Assembly: GCA_028023455.1 (NCBI GenBank)
Contig: JAQFVV010000030.1
Coordinates: 5,786,501 to 5,850,500 of the forward strand
DNA: 64,000 nt
Reading direction: 5' to 3'
Origin: Epiperipatus broadwayi
Taxonomy: Eukaryota; Onychophora; Udeonychophora; Euonychophora; Peripatidae
Shown: in pieces, positions 24,235 through 36,653 of the stretch
Numbering within the stretch: the first letter of the stretch is position 1
Layout: each line of letters starts with the position of its first letter
The notes under the pieces: generated by a model
Told to the model about the DNA's origin: nothing
Databases searched by the model: none
What the model saw: the letters and a program-made list of their open reading frames with translations, nothing else
Program-made: the position numbers and the translations under genes

Positions 24235-27200
24235 GCATTGCGATGCACTATGGCTTCTCCTTTATTGGAATCAGGAATCTTGTAGCCACTATGCCCACAG
24301 AAACCTGTTAGCCACCTTACCTTCCCAACTCTGTTTTTCCTATATTTTTCTTGATCCTGATCCATTCCATTTCCACAAAATCATTTTTGTTCACACTATG
24401 GCCTTTGTATCTAGATCCCCATTATCTTTTTCCAAATCCAGCTTAAAAAACTTGAACTCATTTTTTGTATAATTACTTTGTTTACATTTATTTCACCACA
24501 ACTTCATTATTTGTACCCATTCTGCTTGTAAGCATTTACATTCAATTAACAGTTGCCTAATATATTCCATGCCTTCCTAACATAATTTGCATACTATATC
24601 ACCCACATTCCTCCATTTATGTGAATATTTCCTTGTTAGTATCGATTCCATTCGAGCCTTAAAAAGTAAACTATTTTCCTTGCTATTATCGTAAATTATC
24701 TCACACCCAATATTCTGCTTACTTCTATATATATTTAAAATTCTTTTTACTCTTCATACTAGTTCTATATCTTTTCAGCTCCCTATTTTTTATTAATGCA
24801 TCTATTCTCCTATCCCATTCTTTGTCACTATAACACTCAACAATCCTCTTAACACAATCATCCCATTTTTTGTACAAGTATACTGACATAAAATCTTTAT
24901 CCAAATCTTCTGCCTACCATACAGACTTTTTCATCTATCTTGTTGCCTGCTTTACTCATAACCCAATTAAATACCATTTTAGAAATTCTTTTACTATTTA
25001 TAAATTGCAATCTACTGAATATTTTCATTTTGGATTTTTGCATCTGTCATATAAAAACTTGACCATCTAATTTCTCCTTGAATTGCTTTACTTTGTTATT
25101 CACACATCTGCATCTAATGCATGTCTTTCCACTTCTCTTTGTACTTTTTCTAAGTAATCTAACATCACTTTACTACCACATAATACATTATTACCATAAG
25201 TTAACCCTGCTACTGCCATTCCCTTTCCATACTACATCATATTTATTATAAGAAAACACTGTTAATTTCTTTTATCAGTCCTTTTCTTTGATTCATTTAT
25301 CATTTGTTTTCTCCCATTCATCCAATCAATTTCTCTGATTACTTCAACATGATTCCCAAATAGTTATACCATTCAGCACATTTAACTTTATACCCCCCCA
25401 ATAAAAATTATTTCTCTTCTCTTTCTTCAGCATTTATTTATTTTGATATTTTTTCACTAAATTTAATCCCCATATCCTTACCCATCCTTACACACATCTT
25501 CAGCATAACTTCTATATCTTCTCTACTTTCTGTACACAAGAAGATATCATCAGCAAATAAAAGACCTGATAATGTATACACTTCATTGCCATTTATTAAT
25601 GGCATCTCTACCCCTCTTCCTAGTCTTTCTATTGCTCTATCCATTCCTTTCAAATATAACAAAAATAAAATAAATGACATAGGAAATCTTTGCCTTAGTC
25701 CTACTCCATTTTTAACTCTAACTAATTCTATATTTCCTAATTGATATGTATAGTAATTATTTTCATACAATCTTTTAATAAGATCACTAAAGCTCCATTC
25801 ATTCCCAAATTTACTAACCTTACACTTAATCTACTTTTATTTACTCTATTATATGACTTCTCCATATCTATAAAGACCATATATAACTGTCTACCTGTAT
25901 TCCTACTCATATCTATAAGTTGTGTGATTACAAATAAATTATTTTTTATACACCTATCTGATCTAAAACTTCCTTGCATTTCTTCTACTATATTATTTTC
26001 TTTCATCGATTCTGCCACCTTTCCACCACCATATATGCAAAAACTTTATATAACATTGATCTTACCAAAACTTTCTATGATCCTTACCCTTTCCTTTAAA
26101 TAATAGATTTACTCTTTTATTATTCCAGCCACTTAAAAATTCTGTCTTCTGTGCCATCTTATTAAAACATGATAATAGATTTAATTTTGCCTATGTTCTA
26201 AATTCATTACCATCTCTGCTGCCCATTCATCACCGCTTGCCTTTCCACTTTTCAATTTCATCCCTGCCTCATTCAGTTCATTTTCTGTAAACCTAATATT
26301 TCCATTACTATGTGCTTTTATGTTTGTTATCATTCTGTTCTTCACATCTAACATCTTTTCTATATCCTTACATATTTAGTTAAGATTGTTTCTAATTCTT
26401 CTCTAGAGTTATACCCTTTTTCATCATCATTTAGTAATACTATTTATCTTACCCTTACATTCCTTCTTTTAATATATTTCCAAATTTTTTTAGTCACATC
26501 TCTTTCATTTTTATTAATATTCTCCAATAATTTATTATTTAATTTCATTCTCTGTCTATAATTATCTAATTTAGCCAACTTTTTTTAAAAATAGTTTTCC
26601 CATTTAACATTAACATCTTTTTCACTTTCTTTGTTTTTAATAGCACATTTATATTCTCTGGATGCTTTTTTCCTCTCTTTTACACTTTCTAACTTTTCTA
26701 TTACTTTTATTCTTTTGAATAATCTCATCTAAACCCCAATTTGCCCCCTTTTTTACTTCACCACACCAGACCTTATACTTATCTTCAATAAACTCGTCCA
26801 TGATGTTTTCTATTTTTATTTTATATTCTCCTAACTTATTATTATCATTCATTCTCCATCTGAATCTTTCACTATCCTTTCTACTTTTATTATTATTTTC
26901 CATCATATTACTATTTCTATTAAAAAAAAATTATGATCATTATTACATACTTTCTCTTTATTATCAAACACTTTAATTTTCCATAATTTATTTATTACAT
27001 CTTTCTCTACTAATACATAATCTATTGTATAAAATATATTATTTCTAGACCGTGTGTACTGCCCTTCATAAATATTTTATAAATTTCCTATGGTCAAATT
27101 CACTTCCTGACAAAAAATTTTCAAAAGCTGTCCATTCTTGTTATCCGTGTCATCAATATGCTCATTTATATTCTTTATAACCATTATTTTCTTTCCTCTT

Positions 27201-27735
27201 TTTTGAAATTCAGTATATTCTTAACTAGACATTCATATATTCTTCTATTCCACTCCATTATAGTTTGACCATCTCCAGTGCATTCTTGTCTTCCTAATCT
27301 TATCTCAACCACAAACGTGACACTTTACAGTATTTAAATATTTTTTTAGCCTAACTCTTATACCATCACCCATTTTTTCTTTTCTATATATATACCGTCA
27401 TACCAAATCTTCCACTGTATGTTCTTCTTCTCTTAAATATGTTTTCACTACTGCTAAATACCCCAAACCCTTTGTTTTTAATTGCTTTGTTTAATTCCAG
27501 CCATTTTTCCAGTCTCCTACTATCTTGCATATTCAAATATCCAATTTTAACAATTTCTTCCTTTCTTATCTTTTATAAATTATTTTAACTTTTTCTTTTC
27601 TATTATATTTGTAATTAGCTTGTTTATCATTAGTTTTACAGATCCATTTCCTTTCCATATCTACATTTATATCTAAATCAGCTACCCTTTGTTTACTTCT
27701 TACATCTTATCTATTCTTAGTCTTCTTTTTGATAA
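24235..27735 (-). mobile_element. CR1-like LINE, 5'-truncated copy
   Basis: A minus-strand relic of about 3.5 kb, collinear with the plus-strand copy at 35729-40250. Its 5' break is near 27735, where homology to AAACAAAGGGTAGCTAATTT (36640) stops, so ORF1 is missing. The order is endonuclease (about 27600-26930), linker (about 26906-26100), reverse transcriptase (about 26060-25400) and a C-terminal region down to about 24500. The 3' end is the shared GGAGAAGCCATAGTGCATCG. Many stops and frameshifts make it inactive. Confidence 0.85.
25402..27600 (-). pseudogene. CR1-like ORF2 relic (APE endonuclease and reverse transcriptase)
   Basis: Frame pieces in order: an endonuclease-like region with multiple stops, 26649-26906 (linker), 26018-25737 and 25770-25438. 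The reverse transcriptase retains VFIDMEKSYNRV (first catalytic Asp), a QGSFRSDRC.... block, GVGLRQRFPMSF (normally RQGCP-S) and GLLFADDIFLCTES, the FADD catalytic pair. The two Asp of FADD are intact, unlike the plus-strand copy. Known role of the family: the endonuclease nicks the target and the reverse transcriptase copies the LINE RNA in place. The frames are disjoint, so no protein could be made. Confidence 0.8.
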
Positions 27736-28855
27736 TACTAAGATGGATTCATGCATAACAGTCTCTTACATAAAGGGTCCCATATTTAGCATTAATGGAC
27801 ATCCAGTTGATGACGATTCTGATTGTCACAAAGGGGATATTCCTCAAATCTACACACTACATTTCATCTTAATTATTTATTTAGAAATCAAGCCCACAGT
27901 TGTCCAATACATCAATGATACCAACTGGCCAGAGCACTGATGTTTATCAGCATGCCCCAGTATCCCAACCATACCATTTTTCCATTGTTACAGTCCCATT
28001 GAATGTCATCCAAGCCCGTGCATCAAAATAAATGCAGTTGCATAGAGTGCCACCTAGATTTTAAGTATTTTTCAATTTACAAAATTCAGTTAATTGAATG
28101 TTTGGGTTGTCTTGTGATAGCCAGTTGTGGCCGTTTGACGGCATTATTTATGTGTAAAAACAATAAAATAATACGAAACCGGGCCAACACTTATTAAAAA
28201 CAATCACGATGTTATTACTATGTTTTTTAAATATAATTTGACTAAAATAATTCTTGTTTTAATTAGATATAATTATTTCTTTAAAAAAATGTTAAATTAT
28301 TATATAATTTTATTTAAAAAAAAGTTTTCTTTTTTTATAACAGAACAAAGACGTGTTTTCAATTTATTTTTCAATAAAACATACAAGCACACATTTACTT
28401 ATTTCACGACTTTTATTTTTAGAATAGTCGTTAAATATTTTTTAAAAATATATATTTTTAATAAAAACAATAACAACTTCTTTTTTTAAAAATAAAATTT
28501 TGTTCAAATACAAACAAGAAAACAATAAATATTTTGGTAGTATTTTGATTGCCGCTTTTTTATTATTATTTAATTTTGACAAACAAAATTAGACTACAAT
28601 TTTTTGCAATTAATAAAAATAATAACAATTTTTTTTTCCCAAAATCAAATTTTGTAGAACCACATGAAAAAAACAATAATGTCTTTTTTAAATATGACGT
28701 TGATGGCCTTCTTTTTTTTTATTTTTATTTAGACAAACAAAAACTACAGTAACACTAATAAAACAAACAACTTTTTTTTTAAAAAACACAATGTTGATCG
28801 CGGGTTTTGCTTCATTTACTTTGCTTGTGTTTTGGTATAATATAAAAAGAACACA
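27736..28855. other. AT-rich intergenic DNA with T/A-rich runs
   Basis: Holds frames of 64-89 codons made of Phe/Asn/Tyr/Lys-rich low-complexity sequence (28220-28752) that follow poly-T and poly-A runs. I do not call them genes. Part of it may be the 3' non-coding portion of the Merlin element next door. Confidence 0.4.
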
Positions 28856-29632
28856 CTATATTGGCATAGGTTGGGTGTTGAAAGCCATCTCGGACAGAAT
28901 GCACAAGAACAGGTCTTCGTTTTTGTGCAGACGTCACCACATAAACTCTGCCAGGTAATTTGGAAACAATTTTCTGAAAGTTCCACATTGTTTCTTGTTA
29001 TGCCGCTTCAAGAGGCCCCAAAGATGCTCCACATTTTGGGTATGAGAGCCTGTTGTAGGATCTACAAAGTTGTAGCGGTGATTGACAATAAGATGGTTAA
29101 AACCGGCAGAAAGGTAGACGCAGAGCGGGAAGCAAATCCCACCAAATATCCACTGTTGTGGAAGTATCCTGCCCTGATGATTTTTTCTGTGGGTGAACAT
29201 CGTTTCGTCCACTTCAACTATTAAACCTGGCCTGCCAATTTGATGGCAAGGTTGGGATGAGAGACTTTTATGACATAACTCTCATAGTCCAGTGGTCCAT
29301 TCCACAATGGCACTTTTGCTAATATCCATCTCTGAATGTATGGCTTTCTGTGTTAGTTGATCATGACTCCAGTAATATATGAGATGAAGCACTTTGCAGA
29401 ATGTTATCCTGGAGCCTTCCAATCAAGTGTTCTTTTGAATAGAACATCTTACATTACATGACGAACATCGAAATTGCCATATAGTTTTTGAAATATATAA
29501 TTTCATTTTTTCCCCGCACTCGCAGCGCTTCTCATTTGGCAAAACATTTTTATTCTGGAAAAATGATACAGCATCAGAATCTGTGGTTGGCAAGTCAGAC
29601 AATTTATAAATAGTAATGTTTTGTTCAGCCAT
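28856..29632 (-). pseudogene. Merlin (IS1016/ISXO2-like) DDE transposase, inactivated
   Basis: Minus strand, start ATG at 29632. The N-terminal part has a zinc-ribbon-like CECGEKMKL...FRCSSCN motif. After an in-frame TGA the frame continues with TFCKVLHLIYYWSHDQLTQK, a second TGA, then VDETMFTHRKNHQGRILPQQ with WIFGGI, the first catalytic Asp block of ISXO2-like transposases. HRYNFVDPTTGSHTQNVEHL is the third-residue block (Glu in NVE). A third TGA falls after LAEFMW, and a natural-looking stop is at 28856-28858. The stretch between FGGI and HLIVNH is only about 15 residues, too short to hold the normal second Asp block, so D2 appears deleted. Merlin elements move by cut-and-paste. This one cannot. 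TIRs were not identified. Confidence 0.85.
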
Positions 29633-30504
29633 TTCACTTGTCTCGTATATTGACTCGCGAAAATGCGATTTTCCACATTATGTTTTCGAAATCATGTTAG
29701 GACCTACTCTTTGCCACTGTTTTAAACATTTAAAGTTGTGGAGGGAAGGATTTTGATCGTTTTTAAATTATTAATAATTTACACAACATCATTTACATAC
29801 AAATAAAAAAAAAATTCTATATTTAAAAAATTATGTACACTTGAAATATAAACACCGTAACACTATACGATAGCCAATATTCAATTGTGCAAAATCCCCC
29901 TCCGCTATCGTGAAACACTTTACCATGATATGCCATACAACGGCATAAATAGGTAATTATAGGCTGTAAGAATTCTTACGGAATCAAATACTGTCTTTTT
30001 GTTGTCTATCAAAAATAATAATTGTTAGTAATTAGTTTTAGCTTACAATTAATTTAAGAACTATTTTTTAAATAAAAATAAATTTAGTTACCTTGCAGAA
30101 GAATACAGTCAATAATTTTGTGTTTTAAATGTGGACACTTTCCTGGACACTGATTAGTTGTACAGTAATACAAAATTCACCTTTGATTATACTTTTTCAC
30201 TCTTTTAAATTAGAATAACTGTACTCATTTATGGTTGGCTTCTCCTGATATCAAGCTACTAATATAAATAATTCACAAATATATTATTTATAAAACAATT
30301 CTGAATATTGTATATAAAAAATCAATACACCAAGATTTTTTTGATATACATTAGATAGCAGATTTATTATTTAATGTAAGCATTGAATAATTAAAAATTG
30401 TGCTTTGCAATCTCCAGAAAATGGTCTATATGAAAGAAAACTTTGAATAAATATTGCATAAATTACTGCCAAGCTTCGCTTAAAATCTCAATGTAAGCCG
30501 ACAC
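29633..30504. other. AT-rich intergenic DNA
   Basis: May include the 5' flank of the Merlin element (a GC-richer patch GCAAAATCCCCCTCCGCTAT near 29890). No gene supported. Confidence 0.4.
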
Positions 30505-30580
30505 TCCCAAGATAGGCTATGAATATGGAGACCTAAGTTCTCCAAAAGTGCTAAGCCTTATAATTTTTTTTCTAATAATA
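30505..30580 (+). repeat. Short dispersed repeat F, copy 2
   Basis: CTATGAATATGGAGACCTAA followed by GTTCTCCAAAAGTGCTAAGC matches the word pattern at 17495-17555. Confidence 0.45.
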
Positions 30581-32054
30581 CTAAGCTTCACTTTTTTGCA
30601 TAAAGCACAATTTAAAACTTACCACTCGAAGGTGAAGTAAAAACAAGAATTTATTTCAAAATATTGTTACTATGTAATTGACTTTCTGATAAATAGTACT
30701 TTAGTCACCTATCTAATATATTTACTGATTTTGTGTTATTAAGCTAAACATCATAAGGTTTTGAATCCAATCAATATACTTACCTAACTATATAAATGTT
30801 ACATTATGTTAACAAATCTACTCAGCTTAAAATTAGCATTTACTTATTGTTTATATAAAATTTATTGCAAAATAAAGAAAAAAGGTGTCTACTGGCAGGA
30901 TAAATCTGGACAAAGTGAATTTATTAGATTGCAAGGTGTTTAGATCTGTTTAGTCATGAGCCATAGTGTATAAAATCTTCAAAGTCAATTTAATTGTAGA
31001 TACTGCAGTGTTTTATATCTTTGCTGACAATTCCTTTTAAGAAAATCAGTTAGTTTATGGTGTCCCATAAGTGAAAAAATGATTAAATATAAAACATAAT
31101 AAACTAATAACAAAAAGATTAATATCTATTACAGGCTTAATATATACAACCATATATATATATATATTGTAACCATACCAAATGACTAACACTGCAAACT
31201 CTCCAGCTAAACTCTAAGATACTACTCCTTAATTCTCAATTGAGTTGTTGAAACAACAAACCAATTATAGGCAATACTTTAACTAGTTCATAACATATCT
31301 CTAAAATACTACATCTAGGAAAATTAACATTTAAAATAATAAAAAAATTAATCAAATCAAAACACTGATTAAATAATAAGTAACTAGGGTTCAAATTGAA
31401 TAGTTGGTTCATTTGTAAATAAGACTAGTTAATTATTTACTACTAAAATGGTTCGATTAAAATACAACATAAATTATGAGACTCTGCATGAGATATTTAG
31501 CAAAATACACAGTTGGGTTAACATTAAGAATATACACCAAAAGATATACTCCCAATGGTATAAGAATATTACCTCTACCTAATTTATAAAACTACCTGTA
31601 ATATTCCCATTACTCGCATAAAATAAATTCTAATTAAGCAATTATAAAATTTATTATAAATTACAAAAATAATTACTATCCCTTTATAAACATATAATAT
31701 TAAATCTGACACCAAATATTTCTTACACATTGTCACTTAATCTAGCGCTTAAGATTTATATTTATCATTATCTCAGGTTCATATCCTTTTAATAATTACA
31801 TATAAATATACTCAACTATACTTCAAAAATGACACTAAATCACAAAATAAAATTATAAAACTCATATAAATGCAATATTAAATATCTCTAATAAGTTCAA
31901 CAATATTTTATTATCATATTATGCTATAAAATTTTATTATACTCTTATGTGGCATTTGCAGAAATACCACACTGTCAATATAATTGTGATATCATATAAT
32001 TTCTAAATTGGCATTATATAACTTTCTTGTTTAGCAATAATAATATCTTCTGCT
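30581..32054. other. AT-rich intergenic DNA
   Basis: No supported gene or repeat. A TATATA run lies at about 31153. Confidence 0.4.
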
Positions 32055-32072
32055 ATAATAATAATAATAAAC

Positions 32073-32114
<42 letters not shown>
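32055..32114 (+). repeat. (AAT)n microsatellite
   Basis: Nearly uninterrupted ATAATAATAATAATAATAAT for about 55 bp with one ACA interruption. Confidence 0.9.
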
Positions 32115-32115
<1 letters not shown>

Positions 32116-32682
32116 CATATTGTTATTGATCTTGTGTAGTAATATAATTATACATTTATTATAATGCATGTGTGAGGATGCGATGATTCAAAAACACTGG
32201 ATATAACAAATAAAGGCAATATAAATTCAAAACATTAACAAATTTATTCGTTAACAAAACATTCTTATATTTACAAGATATAAATTTGTAACGTTTAAAT
32301 ATTTACATTTAAAAAATAAATAAAACAAATTAAAATATTTATATAAGAAATATTACATAACAAAATATTAAAACAGTCTTCATATTGACTATTCTTCACC
32401 TTAAGAAATTATATAAGATATACATCATGATAGTAATCTTATTATTATTCTTTACATTAGTGATAGTCCTATCCATCATCATCATCATAATGAAAAAAAT
32501 AACATCAATAATGAATAAGATTTAATACATTATATCATTCATAACTAATAGCATATATTTACATTTTCAAAAGAAAATTATGGTTATAGTGATATTCACC
32601 ACCACTATAAATCTAAACTACTACTCATAATTATTAAAAAAACAACACATAAAATCATATTCAAAATAATATATATTTTGGA
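32115..32682. other. AT-rich intergenic DNA
   Basis: No supported feature. A short CATCATCATCATCATAATG run occurs near 32473. Confidence 0.45.
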
Positions 32683-32803
32683 TACTGTTCAGTTAGCCTA
32701 TTGTGCTGCTAGGTGATACTGCAGTACCTATTAAGAACCATCAAGAACCATACAAGCGATAAATTTCTAGCACCTAGTGGCACAGTATGGCTAACTGAAT
32801 AGT
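32683..32803. mobile_element. Short fold-back MITE-like repeat
   Basis: ACTGTTCAGTTAGCC-TATTGTGCTGCTAGGTG (32683-32714) pairs with CACCTAGTGGCACAGTATGG-CTAACTGAATAGT (32771-32803), giving arms of about 32 bp with a few mismatches. The loop contains a short direct repeat AAGAACCAT (twice). Non-coding, 121 bp. Confidence 0.75.
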
Positions 32804-33419
32804 ACCATATTTTGTTCATATACTAAGAAAATTTTTACCTTTACCTTCCAGGTATACGTTAGTTTATCATAGTATAAAAATAAAGAAAAATATATTCAAT
32901 AGAATAATTTCCTTCATGATTTTGAAATTATTTACTATAAAATCTTTATAATGGCGTTATAACTTTTATTAAATTTACACTTTTATTCTAAAATAATTAG
33001 ATTACCTTAAATAATCATGGATTATGTGTGTTACATTTATCTAGTTCAATTTCCATCATAATACTAGCATTCAGATGTTACTTCCAATTTGTTTATTAAG
33101 TACACTTTCAGAGCAGAACACCATAATCATACCTATGTTATTTCATTGCATTGTTGCTTTTATAATATTTTGTTATTATTTTAATTATGTAAATTGTCTC
33201 ATTTACATATTCCATCTGCATGATAATTGGATGCTATTTCTTTTTTTGTTTATAACATTCTTGTGATTAGTTATGAACCAGGCTGCGTTATTATGCAAAA
33301 TTATTACATATACAGTGAATTGAAAATAAAAATTATATATATAATAATGTGAATGTATTTACTTATATCCTATGTAGAAATGTTTTGATATATCAACCAG
33401 CAATGGTTGTCAAAAAAAA
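32804..33419. other. AT-rich intergenic DNA
   Basis: No supported feature. A 63-codon frame at 33075 is hydrophobic low-complexity sequence and not credible. Confidence 0.4.
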
Positions 33420-34100
33420 TTAACTAACTTCTCACCAGACATATATTTCTGCCAATCAAATCTAACATCCTAAAATGTTTGGATTATCAGTTCAGACTCC
33501 AATAAGATAGCAATACAATCTCTATTAAATATGTTCACAACAATTAAAATATTCTTAAAAATTAAATGCAAACTTAGTAGTAATTTAAATAACGCCTCCA
33601 TTGTGTTGGCTTGATGTTATTAAACAAAGCACTGCTTTTAAACATAATCATTGAAACTAATCTAGCTTTTCAATTAAACATTTAAATATGTAATTAATTA
33701 ATTAAATACCACATAAATATGTAATAATGCTATTTTTATTTTTATACACTCTCTATAGAATTTTCACAATCTTTCAAGCTGTAATATTTTATGAAATAAT
33801 CAACTAACTTTTTGTTTGACAAATGTTTTTATCAAGCAAACATGACATCTTCATACCCTGGAAAATCAGTTGAGACTCAAATAAACATAGTAACTCAATC
33901 TCTATTAAATATGATTGCAATATTCAAAATGATTTTAAAGCATCAATGCTAATTTAGCATAATTTAACCAAAGCCTCATTTGCATTAGCTTAATGTTATT
34001 ATATAAACAAGGCAGAGCTTTTAAATGAAATTTTAACTAATTTTGCTTTTTAAGTAAACATTTAAACATGTAATTAATTAATTAAATACTGCATAAATAA
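33420..34100 (+). repeat. Diverged tandem duplication, period 380 bp
   Basis: Matching words are always 380 bp apart: TAACTAACTT/CAACTAACTT (33420/33800), TCTATTAAATATG (33521/33901), GGCTTGATGTTATT/AGCTTAATGTTATT, and TTTAAATATGTAATTAATTA (33681/34061). The two units have drifted noticeably. Non-coding, origin unknown. Confidence 0.7.
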
Positions 34101-34144
34101 AATAAATTTGTTTAAAGACTTTACCCTGTTTAATAACATTAATA

Positions 34145-34436
34145 TAATATATCTTATACTCCTTAATTAATACTTTACAATGCAATTTTAACATGATTTA
34201 TTTCTTCTACAGTTTGAAGTGTCCTGCAGTCATCTTCAGAGCTTTTTTAAACTTTATTACAGTTACAACATTTTCCTATACCATTTTTCCTATTTTCAGA
34301 TAGAAAAATGGTGTAACTGTAGTAAAGTTTAAAAAAGGTCTGATGATGACTGCACGGCAGTTGAAACTGTAGAAAAAATAAATCATATGTTAAAATTGCA
34401 TAATAAAGTGTTAATTAAGGAGTATATGATATATTA
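34145..34436. mobile_element. Fold-back repeat, family B copy 2
   Basis: The ends TAATATATCTTATACTCCTT and AAGGAGTATATGATATATTA are inverted. The arms hold CAGTTTGAAGTGTCCTGCAG and the opposing CTGCACGGCAGTTGAAACTG, the same stem motif as at 561 and 52660. The element is 292 bp and non-coding. Confidence 0.8.
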
Positions 34437-34821
34437 TATATATATAATTAATCAATGCAAATAAGGAAAAGAAGTGGAAGAAATTTTAATAACATTAAAC
34501 AAATAGAAAGGAGCTTTAGTTAAATTAAAACTAATTTGCATGCAAACTTTAAGTTCATGCTGAACATTGCAGGCATAATTAATAGAAATTGGACTGCTAT
34601 GATTTTTGAAATTATTAATGATGTCAGTTTTTAATGACCAAGCATACCTCTAGCATTTTTTTCATCAAATATTGCCGCTTCAAACATTGGAATTTTTTTA
34701 TAGAGAGTATAGTTCATTCACTTATAGGGACTACTTGCCTAGGGAAGATGTTCCTTGATGATTTCTTCTGGTGCTTCAACTATCATCTGCTTAATTGTTC
34801 TCTGAAGATTTGAAAAAGGAC
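34437..34821. other. AT-rich intergenic DNA
   Basis: No supported feature. Confidence 0.45.
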
Positions 34822-35290
34822 ATGATCATCAGTTCTTATGCTTACGCTAAATGATTTTTCTTCATACAGTATTGTGTAAGCATAAGAAATAATGATCAGG
34901 TGATGTTCTAATAGATAATGTCAATGCTAGCCAAAGTATGTTGGTGACTATGATTATTAAAAAAACTGAAGACCCTAAAATATTTAGATCATGAACTGGG
35001 TTCAGGGCTATATGACTATACAAACACATTAGATTGGATTGAAAATATTATTGTGTTTTCAGTTTGGGCTTATGGCTTTATAGTTAACTAAAAAGGTGTA
35101 AGGCAGTTTCTGGGGTATGTGTGCATTAGATCAAAACATCTAGGTGCAGTGCTCTCAGAACCAAAAGCCATAATATAGAGACAAGTCTGAGCATATTGGA
35201 TGAGTAAGCACTAGATAGGATTTGATATAATAACCTTTTAGTATGCATTGATAATTATGGTTTGCACATTAGTTAACAATATCAAATACA
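34822..35290 (-). mobile_element. Family A repeat, long, diverged copy
   Basis: Same order of words as 1800-2216: TGATCAGGTGATGTTC, GATTATTAAA, GGTTCAGGGCTATATGACTA, CATCTAGGTGCAGTGCTCTC, GCATATTGGATGAGTAAGCA. More diverged than the copies at 45-46 kb. It lies directly upstream of a second tandem copy. Confidence 0.7.
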
Positions 35291-35324
35291 GTAAGTTATT
35301 GTTATAACAGATTGTTTCTGCATA

Positions 35325-35725
35325 AAAATAGTGATCATGTAATATTCTAGCCCAGCCAACTATGATTATTAAAAATTAGAAGATACCAAAATATGTAGAA
35401 ACTGAACTAGGTTCTTGTTTGTATGACCATAGAAACAAATTATCTTGGATTGAAAACATTATTCTATTTGCACTTTGGGATCACAACTTTATAATTAACT
35501 AGAAAGGTATAAAGTGGTTGCTAGAGGAATGTATTAAATCCAAAGATTTAGATGTAATTCTATCAGATTCAAGACTCTCACTAATAAAAGTCACAGTCTA
35601 AAAGCTAATCTGAGGACATTGGACAAGTAGGCACTAGATAGGAATTTTATGGATTAACTTTCTAGCATTCATTGATGAGTATGACTTGCAATAGGTGTCA
35701 ATACTGTATAAAAGAGATGGAAAGG
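35325..35725 (-). mobile_element. Family A repeat, second tandem copy, cut by a LINE
   Basis: Repeats the preceding unit (AATAGTGATCATGTAATATT ... AGGACATTGGACAAGTAGGC ... GCATTCATTGATGAGTATGA). Its right end at CAATACTGTATAAAAGAGAT abuts the first base of the CR1 copy (about 35729), so the LINE appears to have inserted into or at the edge of this repeat. Confidence 0.65.
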
Positions 35726-35728
35726 TGA

Positions 35729-36514
35729 TTTCTGAGTGTAGATAGCTTTAAAAAAAATCAGGAGAAATGGGAACAAAATATAGTTGAGGAAGATAGGATA
35801 GAGTATATTTTTAGTGGAATGACAAGAGATATAGATGGAAAAATATTTAGTGGAGTGATAAGAAATATGGATGAAAAAATAAGTAGTGCAATGGAGATGG
35901 TTAGCCAAAGAATAAGTAAAATAGAGGAAGAGGTAAAGGATGTAGAAGCAAAATTAAAATCATTAGAGATGAAGTGTGAGCAGTTAAAGGAATTATTGAC
36001 TAGGAATGATAAGGCAGAAGTAGATAATGAAGTCCAGATAGTGGAAGAGAATGTTACAGATGAAGTAGGGAAAGTAAACTATGAGACAGTATTGATAGGA
36101 GATTTGCTAATTAGAGAATGTGGAAATATAATTGCAAGGGAAAATAGAAACAGGTATGTAGAAATATGTTTGCCTGGAGCTAGAATTAGGAAGGTTACAG
36201 ATAAGGTAAATAAAGAAGAAAGTAGGGATGGGTATGTTATGGTAGGGACAAATAATTTGTCAGAGCCTTCAGAGCAAGTAATGGATGAGTACATAGAATT
36301 GATTACTAATTTAAGTAAGATGAACAGAAGAATAGGAATAGTTGGATTATTACTAAGATTTGACAATAAATATATGTTAGATAGGGCATGTTCTATAAAT
36401 AAGAGATTGAAAAAATTGTGTGAGAGAAATGATATTATGTTTGAGAAAGTGTGGGATTCTTTTATTAGTAAGAGGGAATTATATAGTAAAGATGGATTGC
36501 ATTTAGCAAAATAA
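35729..36514 (+). pseudogene. CR1-like ORF1p with coiled coil and SGNH/GDSL esterase domain
   Basis: Open from 35729 without an upstream ATG; the first ATG is at 35819 and gives 231 residues. Residues about 18-62 (numbered from that ATG) form a heptad-rich coiled coil (QRISKIEEEVKDVEAKLKSL). The C-terminal half is an SGNH hydrolase: VLIGDLLIRECG at 91-102, VMVGTNN at 140-146, and KDGLHL with Asp225 and His228. Family knowledge: block I is GDS with a nucleophilic Ser; here residue 96 is Leu, so the esterase would be dead. The TAA at 36512 looks premature, since the same frame continues GSEVLGSLIYKEYSS. Other CR1 ORF1 proteins carry this esterase, which supports the clade call. Confidence 0.8.
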
Positions 36515-36653
36515 GGAAGTGAAGTTTTAGGGAGTTTGATTTATAAAGAATATAGCTCAAGAAATTTATAAAGGGGGGTGGGGTTTTAAGTTGCAGTGTT
36601 ACCAGAAAGAAAAAGATGAATAGGATCTAAGAAACAAACAAAGGGTAGCTAAT

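Noticed and set aside
28220-28752. Small plus-strand proteins rich in Phe, Asn, Lys and Tyr
   Set aside because: They are translations of poly-T and poly-A rich DNA with no motif or start context.
28113-29960. GCCGTTTGACGGCAT (about 28128) and GCCGTTGTATGGCAT (complement at about 29940) as Merlin TIRs
   Set aside because: The similarity is short and gapped, the words are themselves palindromic, and no 8-9 bp target duplication lies outside them.
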